Shown here: piece by piece, positions 1 through 6,601 of the stretch
Layout: each line of letters begins with the position of its first letter
Numbering within the stretch: the stretch's first letter is position 1
Source of the DNA: Thermoplasmata archaeon
Lineage (GTDB): Archaea > Thermoplasmatota > Thermoplasmata > SG8-5 > JAGLSY01
DNA length: 11,646 nucleotides
Direction of reading: 5' to 3'
Assembly: GCA_023137005.1 (NCBI GenBank)
Contig: JAGLQE010000209.1
Coordinates: 1 to 11,646 of the forward strand
Notes under the pieces: model-generated
Database searches by the model: none
The model's input: only the letters and a program-made list of their open reading frames with translations
Told to the model about the DNA's origin: nothing
Made by a program: the position numbers and the translations under genes

Positions 1-667
1 GGCTACCGTCCTTTCCCAGTGTCAGAACCAGCATGTCCACATGGTCCAGCAACTCCTCTTTGGATTCCAACCCCATGTATTTGAGGGCCGTGGTCATCTC
101 ATTCTGATTGGCAAAGAACACATCGGACATATCCAAAAGCTTGCGGAAGCTGGCAGGGTCATACACATAATGTATCTCCTGCGCCGGGTCAAAGAATATT
201 CTTTTCTCTTTCTCCCTCGCGGCCAGCATGATCCCCTCATAATATTCCGGCCTTCCCGTGCCCACATGGATATTCTCGCAGGTGTCTATCGTATATTGCG
301 CAATGGGGTGGTCGCCCATGTTCTTCATTGGCCCCTGGTCCATGAAAGCCACCTGGTTCTGCTCGGCATCGGTCATTATCCAGCAGGTCGGAGTAGAGTA
401 GCCGGCCATTATCGGGAGGTCCGTGAGGTCCACGCCATCCGTCTTCAGGGCTTCCCAGTAATTATCGGGAAAATCCTCACCCACAAAGGAGGCCAGCGAG
501 GTCGGGACTCCCAGCTTGGCAGACCATCGGGCTATATTTGCCCCAGTCCCTCCGAAATAAAGTTTCTTGGAATCTATCTCTATGCTGGTATTGGGGGCTG
601 GCAACTTCGAAAGTTCCAGGATCATGTCAATGTTCACGTGGCCGAATACCCCAAGGAAATTATTCAA
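1..667 (-). CDS. PfkB/ribokinase-family sugar or nucleoside kinase, C-terminus cut by window edge
   Basis: The visible 222 residues match the N-terminal two thirds of the PfkB/ribokinase fold. They contain an opening GHVNID strand-turn, the PNTS lid region, the substrate-binding GGTGAN motif (PfkB signature 1), and LVLTLGKDGS just before the window ends. The C-terminal ATP-binding DTxGAGD motif lies outside. Family members transfer phosphate from ATP to a sugar or nucleoside hydroxyl in the cytoplasm. The start is TTG, overlapping the upstream stop (ATTTGA). It is supported by GGAGG at 675-679, seven bases upstream, and by the lack of any in-frame ATG before the essential GHVNID segment. It is the third gene of the ahcY cluster, so a nucleoside (adenosine or inosine) kinase role resembling archaeal MJ0406-type enzymes is a reasonable inference. 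Substrate cannot be fixed from sequence; a ribokinase or fructokinase is the alternative. Confidence 0.88.
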   Translation of the reverse strand, partial: MNNFLGVFGHVNIDMILELSKLPAPNTSIEIDSKKLYFGGTGANIARWSAKLGVPTSLASFVGEDFPDNYWEALKTDGVDLTDLPIMAGYSTPTCWIMTDAEQNQVAFMDQGPMKNMGDHPIAQYTIDTCENIHVGTGRPEYYEGIMLAAREKEKRIFFDPAQEIHYVYDPASFRKLLDMSDVFFANQNEMTTALKYMGLESKEELLDHVDMLVLTLGKDGS

Positions 668-1347
668 ATGAGTTCCTCCATCATAGCCACAATATCACTG
701 AACCTGTTAAAAGGATTGTGCTCGACATTTTCAGACCTCAGATAAATGGCCAGTGATTTTTTTGCGAATACAATATCAGCCTTCTTTGCCGGGCAGAAGT
801 CCGATCTACCATCGCCGATGTAGATCACGGTCTTGCCTTTCCCCTTCTGTTCTTCAAGATAACTTGATTTACAGTTCCCGCACTTGCCGCATATGACATC
901 TCCGGGGCCTGCATTCCCTGAGTTTGCATTGCCCGGATCGGTGAGGAATTTCATCTGGATAGTATTGTTTTCCATGAATACACCCTCATTCGCTCTCGTG
1001 GGAATATCGATCCCCTTGGCAAGGAACATATGGTCTATGTAAAAGCCCAGGCCCTCGCTGACTATGGTTATGGGTATATCATTCATTTTGCAAAAGTCCC
1101 GAAAGTATGTGAATGTCGGGTCGAGTTTCATATCTTTGTTTATGAGATCGAATATCATTTCCTCGGATGCATCGATATGAGAGAATTGCTCGGCCAGCTC
1201 CTCCCGGGATGTTATGGTTCCTGCGATGTATCTATCCTCTATCTCCTTCCAATCAACAGTGCTGAACTCCTTTATTATCGAGGCCGCGACATCCCTTTCA
1301 GTAATGGTCCCATCAAAATCACAGAGTACCGTATATTCCGACACCAT
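664..1347 (-). CDS. HAD-superfamily phosphatase, MtnX / phosphoserine-phosphatase-like
   Basis: This 227-residue protein has the four HAD motifs: nucleophile and acid/base D10-x-D12-GT (motif I), S97 in ITIVSEG (motif II), a lysine at 160 in the CGNCKSS segment (motif III), and GDGRSD at 178-183 (motif IV, Mg2+ ligands). The CGKCGNCK cluster before motif IV is typical of the MtnX-like HAD-IB subgroup, whose founder dephosphorylates a methionine-salvage intermediate. The archaeal substrate is unknown. A Gly/Asn-rich stretch at 139-150 looks like a flexible insert. I chose ATG at 1347 over the TTG one codon upstream because GGTG sits five bases before it. It lies 30 bases after ahcY and overlaps the kinase start, so the three are probably one transcript. 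A phosphatase beside ahcY and a kinase suggests sulfur-nucleoside recycling, but that is inference. Confidence 0.88.
   Translation of the reverse strand: MVSEYTVLCDFDGTITERDVAASIIKEFSTVDWKEIEDRYIAGTITSREELAEQFSHIDASEEMIFDLINKDMKLDPTFTYFRDFCKMNDIPITIVSEGLGFYIDHMFLAKGIDIPTRANEGVFMENNTIQMKFLTDPGNANSGNAGPGDVICGKCGNCKSSYLEEQKGKGKTVIYIGDGRSDFCPAKKADIVFAKKSLAIYLRSENVEHNPFNRFSDIVAMMEELI
675..679 (-). promoter_or_regulatory. Ribosome-binding site GGAGG deciding the TTG start of the PfkB kinase
   Basis: GGAGG on the minus strand lies inside the last codons of the HAD phosphatase gene, seven bases before the TTG at 667. It is a near-full match to the archaeal anti-Shine-Dalgarno and settles the non-ATG start. 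Confidence 0.75.
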
Positions 1348-1377
1348 CAAGACACCGATACGATCACGATACTGGGC

Positions 1378-2646
1378 TCACGTCCCCTCATTCCAGGATG
1401 CCAGGTATCTGACCTGCTCGGGCGAGGATGTATCGATCTTGATCTCCATGGCCTTGAGTTTAAGGCGCGCGACCATATCATCCATCTCGGCTGGAACATC
1501 ATACACCTTGGGCTCGAGTTCCTTGTAATCTGTGGCGATCCTCTCAGTACAAAGTGCCTGTATAGCAAAGCTCATATCCATGATCTCAACAGGATGTCCC
1601 TGTCCACATGCCAGATTGACCAGTCTTCCTTCTCCCAGAAGATATACTTTCTTCCCGTTCTTGAGCTGGTATTCGTCGACCAACCATCTTACTTCCTGCT
1701 TGGAAGTGGAGTAGGCATCCAGCGCGTCCTTGGATATCTCATTGTCAAAGTGGCCGGAATTGGACAGAATACAACCGTCCTTTATGACCTCCAGGTGTTC
1801 CGTGCTTATGATGTCCTTACAGCCAGTGACCGATACAACAAGGTCCGCGGTTCTAATGGCATCTATCATCGGCATAACGTCGAAACCATCCATTCGGGCC
1901 TCCACGGCCTTGACCGGGTCGATCTCGGTAACACAAACATTACCGCCCATACCCTGCATCCTCATGGCTATCCCGCGACCACACCAGCCATAACCTGCAA
2001 CGACGATCCTTTTTCCGGCAAGTGATAGGTTGGTTGCCGTGATGATCCCATCAACAGTTGACTGGCCAGTACCGTATCGATTATCGAACAGGTACTTCAT
2101 TTTCGCATTATTGACCGCGAATACCGGGAATTTTAACTCACCCTCGGCCTCCATCGCCTTCAATCGGATGATGCCAGTGGTAGTCTCCTCATTGCCACCC
2201 AGGATATTGGGCAACAGGTCCTGGTATTTTGTATGTAGCAGGAAGATAAGGTCCCCGCCATCGTCAATTGTAATGTCTGGCTTGAGGTCCAGAACAGAAT
2301 AAAGATTCTCATAGTATTCCTCATTGGACTCCCCCTTCTTTGCATAGGTCTCCAATCCAAATTCCTCATTGAGTGCCAGTGATACAGAATCATCCGTGGA
2401 AAGTGGATTACAACTGGCCAGTTTTACCTTGGCACCCGCATTCTGCAAGGTGAGAGCCAGAACACCGGTCTTGGCCTCCACGTGAAGGGCCATCCCTATC
2501 TTCTTGCCCTCCAGGGCTCCATTGTCTATGAGCCTTTTCTCGACTTCATTGAGTACGTCCATGTGGGTCCTTGCCCAGTTCAATCTGTCAATACCTTTCT
2601 TAAGTAGCTGGCCTGTCATATTAACACCATATCCCAAGTTTGACAT
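1378..2646 (-). CDS. ahcY: S-adenosylhomocysteine hydrolase (adenosylhomocysteinase), archaeal type
   Basis: The 422-residue protein is a clear SAH hydrolase. It hydrolyses S-adenosylhomocysteine to homocysteine and adenosine with tightly bound NAD+, relieving product inhibition of methyltransferases. Visible landmarks are HVEAKTG (55-61), DDGGD (128-132), EETTTG (153-158), the K/FDN/YGTGQS active-site segment (180-196), the NAD-binding GYGWCGRG (218-225), and SNSGHFDNEI (295-304). It ends near residue 420 and lacks the C-terminal K/HYRY tail of bacterial and eukaryotic enzymes, which is usual for the archaeal form. Some archaeal homologues act on S-inosylhomocysteine instead, and the sequence alone cannot exclude this. 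There is no Shine-Dalgarno. The ATG is placed by protein homology, a TATA-like box about 85 bases upstream, and a striking leader hairpin that includes the start codon. It heads the cluster with the HAD phosphatase and PfkB kinase. Confidence 0.95.
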   Translation of the reverse strand: MSNLGYGVNMTGQLLKKGIDRLNWARTHMDVLNEVEKRLIDNGALEGKKIGMALHVEAKTGVLALTLQNAGAKVKLASCNPLSTDDSVSLALNEEFGLETYAKKGESNEEYYENLYSVLDLKPDITIDDGGDLIFLLHTKYQDLLPNILGGNEETTTGIIRLKAMEAEGELKFPVFAVNNAKMKYLFDNRYGTGQSTVDGIITATNLSLAGKRIVVAGYGWCGRGIAMRMQGMGGNVCVTEIDPVKAVEARMDGFDVMPMIDAIRTADLVVSVTGCKDIISTEHLEVIKDGCILSNSGHFDNEISKDALDAYSTSKQEVRWLVDEYQLKNGKKVYLLGEGRLVNLACGQGHPVEIMDMSFAIQALCTERIATDYKELEPKVYDVPAEMDDMVARLKLKAMEIKIDTSSPEQVRYLASWNEGT

Positions 2647-2706
2647 TCAATATCTATATCTATCCAAGAGTTTAGCCCGTCTAAACTCCGAAATGTCAAA
2701 TTTGGG
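2633..2706 (-). promoter_or_regulatory. Candidate cis-regulatory leader hairpin of ahcY that sequesters the start codon
   Basis: On the ahcY transcript strand a 15-nt arm (2692-2706) pairs with a second arm (2633-2647) at 14 of 15 positions, with one A-C mismatch. The second arm contains the ATG at 2644-2646 and codons 2-5. Nested inside is a perfect 8-bp hairpin, GAGTTTAG / CTAAACTC, at 2681-2688 / 2668-2675 with a 5-nt loop. About 20 nt (2648-2667) remain unpaired as a joining strand. The first arm begins where a transcript from the TATA-like box at 2730-2737 should start. No Shine-Dalgarno exists between the elements. I infer a translational control structure; a DNA-level operator is the alternative. 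Confidence 0.5.
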
Positions 2707-2729
2707 CTGTATCATGGATACGCATATTG

Positions 2730-2737
2730 TTAATAAA
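2730..2737 (-). promoter_or_regulatory. TATA-like box of ahcY
   Basis: TTTATTAA on the minus strand resembles the archaeal TATA box. The usual 25-27 bp to the transcription start predicts initiation near 2706-2709, at the beginning of the leader hairpin. Confidence 0.45.
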
Positions 2738-2761
2738 ACTTTCAGCTGTTATTGAATCATC

Positions 2762-2828
2762 CCCAAGCCCTAATACCGCAACCTTTAGGTTTGCGGATAC
2801 AGGGCGGTGTGTGTGGTATTGGCTTGGG
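2762..2828. other. Isolated hairpin element between the divergent promoters
   Basis: CCCAAGCC (2762-2769) pairs with GGCTTGGG (2821-2828), and AATACC (2772-2777) with GGTATT (2815-2820), across a 2-nt bulge. An upper hairpin CCGCAACC / GGTTTGCGG (2776-2783 / 2788-2796) is closed by a TTTA loop with one bulged T and competes for two bases. An 18-nt GT-rich segment (2797-2814) stays single-stranded. The element lies upstream of the inferred start of both flanking transcripts, so it may be a separate small RNA or a DNA element. Its strand is not determined. Confidence 0.35.
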
Positions 2829-2865
2829 TTGAATTGTATTTGCGTTCACCAATTGGCCAGTACGC

Positions 2866-2880
2866 AAATATAAATTAAAC
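2866..2880 (+). promoter_or_regulatory. AT-rich TATA-like region for the plus-strand structured RNA / coiled-coil gene
   Basis: AAATATAAATTAAAC is the only convincing TATA-like tract upstream of 3322 on the plus strand. It would place a start near 2899, about 13 nt before the first stem at 2912. The same tract read on the minus strand (TTTATATT) is also TATA-like, so its direction is ambiguous. Confidence 0.35.
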
Positions 2881-2911
2881 TATTTTCATAGAAAAATGTT
2901 TAATCACAATA

Positions 2912-3300
2912 AGGGCTCCAGTCCATTCTGTTAGCATCTCCCAACGATTAACAGTGAGGATACCCAACCCTAAAGGGTGGGGGAGCCCTCATCTCGGCTG
3001 TAAACTCGACTGTTATCACGACGGTCAATTCATTCATTTCAAAGGCATTTCAACGAAAGAGTTATTTCCCATATTACCAATGGGGGTAGAGTTAGTGAGT
3101 GAGATAGGTCGAGCATCCCTCCGTCTTTAGGCCGAGGATGAATCGACCCGTCACTCACGAGTAATCCGCCGTAACCCGTCAATGTGCTGGCCTCTTAACG
3201 CAGAGGGTCTTTCTCTGCGAGTCTGGGTTATGGCCCCCCAGAGACGTGAACTTCCAGGCCAGAATGTCAACGCCAGGTCCTTTAGGGCCTGGTAGTTTAC
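2912..3300 (+). ncRNA. Large structured RNA or long structured 5' leader, unrecognised family
   Basis: This non-coding stretch holds consecutive stems. AGGGCTCC / GGAGCCCT (2912-2919 / 2982-2989) closes a three-way domain with hairpins CTGTTA / TAACAG (2929-2934 / 2949-2954) and CCAACCC / GGGTGGG (2964-2970 / 2975-2981). CCCAT / ATGGG lies at 3068-3072 / 3080-3084. A 64-nt rod at 3095-3158 has an 8-bp GTGAGTGA / TCACTCAC base plus GGTCGA / TCGACC and CATCC / GGATG. A 10-bp stem at 3168-3177 / 3225-3234 encloses the hairpin CGCAGAG / CTCTGCG (3199-3205 / 3213-3219). GTGAACT / AGTTTAC (3246-3252 / 3294-3300) encloses CCAGGTCC / GGGCCTGG. In four of these stems a non-Watson-Crick pair is G-U on the plus strand but would be A-C on the minus strand, which points to plus-strand transcription. 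I do not see RNase P, SRP or tRNA signatures. It ends 21 bases before the TTG at 3322. Confidence 0.5.
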
Positions 3301-3311
3301 TGAGATCAAAA

Positions 3312-3318
3312 GGTAGAT
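3312..3318 (+). promoter_or_regulatory. Ribosome-binding site supporting the TTG start at 3322
   Basis: GGTAGATC, close to the GGTGATC core, begins at 3312 and its GGT sits seven bases before the TTG. No in-frame ATG occurs until codon 24. Confidence 0.5.
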
Positions 3319-3321
3319 CAT

Positions 3322-5604
3322 TTGAATTCTGATAAAGATACCCGGGAAGGAGCTGGAATCCGTAGCGACAGTACTGGAGACACCCTGTCAATGCTCAGGG
3401 AGCTTACCCAGAGGAATCGCGAACTTCGAGATATGGAGACCGACCTGGACCAGAACCGGAAGAAGTATGTGGAAATGGACAGGAATGCACGTTCCAAGGA
3501 GATGGAACTGGACAAGAGAGAACGTGACCTGGAAAGGAAGCTCAGTGATATCCAGCACAACCAGGAACAGATGAAAAATCTCGAAAAAGCACTCAGGGAG
3601 AGCGAGACCACCCTGCAGAACAAGATGGACGAACATAATGAATGGGATAGAAGCAGGGATGATGTATACGATCAATTGATATCGATGGAGTACGAGCTCA
3701 ATGACCGCGACACTGCCCTCAAGAAGATGCGGGAGCGAGTTGCCCAGAAGGAGGCTGACCTTGACCATGGCCTGACCATATTGAAGGACCTGGAAGGCAG
3801 GGAAAAACTTCTCAGGACGAGAGAGGGAGAGATCCAACAATGGGAGGATGACAAGGCCAATGTGGAGGCCAGGATCACCCGGGACAGAAACGGCCTTGAC
3901 AGTATACGGGATGAGCTTGATACAGACAGGACACAGGTCGAAAGGGACCATCAGGAATTACTGGCACATTCCACAGAGCTCATGGAGCAGGAGGCTGACC
4001 TTCTGGCCAAGAGAGATGAGCTTACATCCAGAGAGGATAGTTATCACACAATGGAATCATCACTTCAGAGGCTTCAGCAGGACAATGAGGATATCAAATC
4101 CAGATTCACCGAAGAGACCCAGAGATCGAGCCAGCTTGAATCCACCCTGGGACGTAATAAAAGAAAGCTTAATGACATGACAAGGCGAATTGAAATGACC
4201 GTGACAGGCATGACAAAACGCATCGAGGAATATAGACAACTCAATCAGGAACTGGAGAGGAAATTGAACTACGAGCTCCATCGGGAAGAGGATATAAAGG
4301 AGCAATACGGCCAGGTGACCAAGGAGCTGGGTACTCGTCTTGGATCCCAGAAGCATGACCAGGAACACTTTAAAGAGATATTCCAGAAACGTACTCACGA
4401 ACTGGAGGCCCAGGTAGATATTGAGAAGAAAGAAAGAGAGAGATTAAGGCAGGAATATGACAAGCTCACGAACTACCTGGAAGAACATCAGACCGAGGAG
4501 AAAGAGACCGAAGGACGGCTCAGCGAGGATATCCAGAGGCTCAAGCACGAGGCAGAGGAGAAGGAAAAGGAAATTCTGAATATGCGAAGTGAGATAGATA
4601 CATCACTCCAGCGTATCCGGGATCTGGATGTAGAGGTGGATGAGGAGAAGCACAAGCGCGGGGCCATCACCGAGCGCCTTAATACCATGATGAAGGAAAG
4701 GGAGGTTGATGCAGATCAAGGTGCATCTATTGCGGAACAGGGTCTGCCAGTTGGTGGTTTGCCTATCGGTGGTTTACCTGTGGGTGGCTTACCAGTTGGT
4801 GGTTTACCTGTGGAGAGCCTGCCTGATAGACCTGCCATCATCAATTCCCAGCCAAGGATGCCAGCACCAGAACTTGAAAAAGAGAAAAAGCCAGCCAAAG
4901 TTCCAGTAGAGAAAATTGATACTCCCGTCGACTCGACCTATGGTCGTGCCTTATCCCTGTATAAACTGGGCAAATACAAGACCGCACTCAGATCCCTGGA
5001 CAATCTTACGGGCAATTACCTTGATAGTGCTGAGGGGCACAGCCTGAGAGGCAACTGCCACTTCGAGATGGGGGATTATGAGATGGCGATAGGAGATTTC
5101 ATGAAAGCCAGTGAGGTTGATCCAAATGACCACCAGGCACATTACAGATGCGGGATGGCGAATCTCGGCCTTAGAAAAGCAAGAGATGCATTGATGTGCT
5201 TCGATGTGGCCCTGGATATCCTACCCAATGACCTGCCGACCCTGATGGGGAAGGGTAAGGCCCATTACAGTAATGGAGATTATGTGGAGGCTGGCATTTA
5301 CTTTGATGAGGTACTTGAACTGGATGGCGATGACATAGATGCCTGGATAGCCAAGGGCAATGCCCTCTTCCATCTCAAGAAAATGGGCATGGCCAGCAAT
5401 TGCTTTGTCAAGGCACTTCATATAGATCCCGGCTCAATGAACTCCTTTATCGGCCTGGGGTACATCCACTTCAAGGAGGGGGAGTACACGGATGCCATGT
5501 ACTATGCCAGAAGAGCATTGAAGGCAAATCCCACAGATCCCAAGGCAAAATTACTCCTGGATGCCCTGATCGACCGAGCCAAAAGGGATGGTAGGGCGTA
5601 CTAG
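3322..5604 (+). CDS. Long coiled-coil protein with GLPVG linker and C-terminal TPR array, function unknown
   Basis: The 760-residue protein has three parts. Residues about 15-465 are highly charged, Glu/Lys/Arg-rich heptad sequence, almost free of Pro and Gly: a long coiled coil with SMC/myosin-like composition but no ATPase head. Residues 474-503 are five-residue GLPVG units encoded by a 15-bp tandem repeat, followed by a Pro/Lys-rich spacer to about 530. Residues about 534-755 form about six tetratricopeptide repeats with the usual W/L-G-Y-A-F-A-P spacing (for example GNCHFEMGDYEMAIGDFMKA). I see no signal peptide or membrane segment, so it should be cytoplasmic. TPRs bind partner proteins and the coiled coil would oligomerise or act as a rod. 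The start is TTG with GGT seven bases upstream. The gene is probably expressed through the structured leader upstream and converges with the GTPase gene. I do not recognise a named family. Confidence 0.85.
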   Translation: MNSDKDTREGAGIRSDSTGDTLSMLRELTQRNRELRDMETDLDQNRKKYVEMDRNARSKEMELDKRERDLERKLSDIQHNQEQMKNLEKALRESETTLQNKMDEHNEWDRSRDDVYDQLISMEYELNDRDTALKKMRERVAQKEADLDHGLTILKDLEGREKLLRTREGEIQQWEDDKANVEARITRDRNGLDSIRDELDTDRTQVERDHQELLAHSTELMEQEADLLAKRDELTSREDSYHTMESSLQRLQQDNEDIKSRFTEETQRSSQLESTLGRNKRKLNDMTRRIEMTVTGMTKRIEEYRQLNQELERKLNYELHREEDIKEQYGQVTKELGTRLGSQKHDQEHFKEIFQKRTHELEAQVDIEKKERERLRQEYDKLTNYLEEHQTEEKETEGRLSEDIQRLKHEAEEKEKEILNMRSEIDTSLQRIRDLDVEVDEEKHKRGAITERLNTMMKEREVDADQGASIAEQGLPVGGLPIGGLPVGGLPVGGLPVESLPDRPAIINSQPRMPAPELEKEKKPAKVPVEKIDTPVDSTYGRALSLYKLGKYKTALRSLDNLTGNYLDSAEGHSLRGNCHFEMGDYEMAIGDFMKASEVDPNDHQAHYRCGMANLGLRKARDALMCFDVALDILPNDLPTLMGKGKAHYSNGDYVEAGIYFDEVLELDGDDIDAWIAKGNALFHLKKMGMASNCFVKALHIDPGSMNSFIGLGYIHFKEGEYTDAMYYARRALKANPTDPKAKLLLDALIDRAKRDGRAY
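4741..4830 (+). repeat. 15-bp tandem repeat encoding GLPVG units
   Basis: Five consecutive 15-bp units run from 4741 to 4815 and encode GLPVG, GLPIG, GLPVG, GLPVG and GLPVE. A degenerate sixth (4816-4830) encodes SLPDR. Third positions differ (for example GGTTTACCTGTGGGT versus GGCTTACCAGTTGGT), so the peptide is conserved beyond the DNA. The repeat forms the flexible hinge between coiled coil and TPR domain. Confidence 0.85.
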
Positions 5605-5641
5605 AGCATGTATTAGAGTATGATAAAGTAGCGAGCGCACA

Positions 5642-6535
5642 TCAGGCCTGAACTTTTTCTATAAGCTCATTCCATTCCTTATGCTTGGCCTTCAGCAGAT
5701 CCAGGTCCTCATTGCCCTCTCCTGCGGCTTCTATGAGATAGTTGACCAGCTCGACCACAGATTCCTTGGTCGGGTTATTATGGTCCATTCCGGCCCTTGC
5801 AACTTCCTCTCTGAGAATGCGGCCTGCCTTGACCGAGTTACCATATACCTCGGAGAATTCGTAAATTATCAGATCCACAACACCTACCAGTGTATCACGG
5901 TCGCCTTGATCCCCGATCCTCTTGATGGTCAGGTCACGTATCCTGTCAAAGAAGGGGTCCTTCGCCCTGTTGGTGTAATATGTCATGTGGACCATTGTGC
6001 TGAAAGCGTCCTCCACCTTCTCCCCGGTCTTCGCACTGGTCAGGAACCATGTATTCAGGTCCTCTGGCAGGATCTCCTTCAGCCCGTGATTGTAATTCCT
6101 CTCGTATCTGGAGAATATGTCAACGGCATCCATTACTGTATCTTCATTGGCGATATCGGATTTATTGGCCATGAAGACAATGGGCAGATTGATGCTTCCG
6201 ATGGTCCTGAGCAGGAGTGGTATCCAGTATTTCTCCATGTTCTTGATGGTGTCCAATCTGGTAAGATCACCGACGATTATGACACCCTGGGCACCCACCA
6301 TCTGTCTTGCCTGGGCCGACATATAACCTTCCCTACCCAGCATATCCCAGATCATCAGGTTCATGAGAATGTCCTCACCCTCTATGTTCACCCTCATCTC
6401 CTTCTTGCTGACCTTCGTTCCAATGGTCGAGATATAACTATCATCGAATTCCTCGTGAACGAATTTCCTAATAAGACTTGTCTTTCCGACCGCTGAATCC
6501 CCCAGCAGAACTATCTTCTTGGCAAACTTCTTCAT
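5642..6535 (-). CDS. Ras/Rab-like small GTPase with C-terminal helical extension
   Basis: Residues 1-185 are a Ras-superfamily G domain: P-loop GDSAVGKTS (12-20), switch I threonine in STIGT (36-40), G3 WDMLGRE (63-69), G4 NKSD (124-127) and G5 TSAKT (166-170). The residue after DxxG, glutamine in Ras and Rab and needed for hydrolysis, is Arg68 here. Residues about 190-297 form a helical extension of unknown function. There is no C-terminal prenylation cysteine and no membrane segment. I chose ATG at 6535 over the TTG four codons upstream because GGTG sits six bases before it. The gene is single, behind its own TATA-like box, and converges with the coiled-coil/TPR gene 37 bp away. Such GTPases occur in several archaea, but their partners are mostly unknown. 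Confidence 0.9.
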   Translation of the reverse strand: MKKFAKKIVLLGDSAVGKTSLIRKFVHEEFDDSYISTIGTKVSKKEMRVNIEGEDILMNLMIWDMLGREGYMSAQARQMVGAQGVIIVGDLTRLDTIKNMEKYWIPLLLRTIGSINLPIVFMANKSDIANEDTVMDAVDIFSRYERNYNHGLKEILPEDLNTWFLTSAKTGEKVEDAFSTMVHMTYYTNRAKDPFFDRIRDLTIKRIGDQGDRDTLVGVVDLIIYEFSEVYGNSVKAGRILREEVARAGMDHNNPTKESVVELVNYLIEAAGEGNEDLDLLKAKHKEWNELIEKVQA

Positions 6536-6593
6536 ATGGACCACCAATAATATCTAACTGAATATTGTTAAAAACCTATTTAATGATTTAGTA

Positions 6594-6601
6594 GATATAA
6601 G
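6594..6601 (-). promoter_or_regulatory. TATA-like box of the small GTPase gene
   Basis: CTTATATC on the minus strand predicts a transcription start near 6570 and a leader of about 35 nt ending in the GGTG ribosome-binding site. A second AT-rich stretch (TTTTTAAC, around 6570) is closer to the gene and cannot be excluded. Confidence 0.4.

Noticed and set aside
41..745. Long plus-strand open frame opposite the kinase
   Set aside because: It is the antisense shadow of the PfkB and HAD genes, whose minus-strand translations carry family motifs; this frame has none.
1030..2025. 331-codon plus-strand frame opposite the HAD phosphatase and ahcY
   Set aside because: It overlaps two well-supported minus-strand genes, and its translation shows no recognisable domain or ribosome-binding site.
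2961..2990. IS200/IS605-type palindromic end (CCCTAAAGGG hairpin)
   Set aside because: No TnpA or TnpB remnant is nearby, and the hairpin fits well as part of the larger three-way RNA domain.
2912..3300. RNase P RNA, SRP RNA or tRNA in the structured gap
   Set aside because: I looked for the RNase P P4-type GGAAAGTC/ACAGAA blocks, the SRP domain IV GGAAG/AGCAGCC block and a T-loop GTTCGANNC. None was seen on either strand.
5605..5641. Terminator or small gene between the convergent coiled-coil and GTPase genes
   Set aside because: The 37-bp gap has a weak TAGAG direct repeat only, with no stem, no T-tract of note and no room for a gene.
5681..6496. 271-codon plus-strand frame opposite the GTPase
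   Set aside because: The minus strand encodes all five G boxes here, so the plus frame is a shadow.
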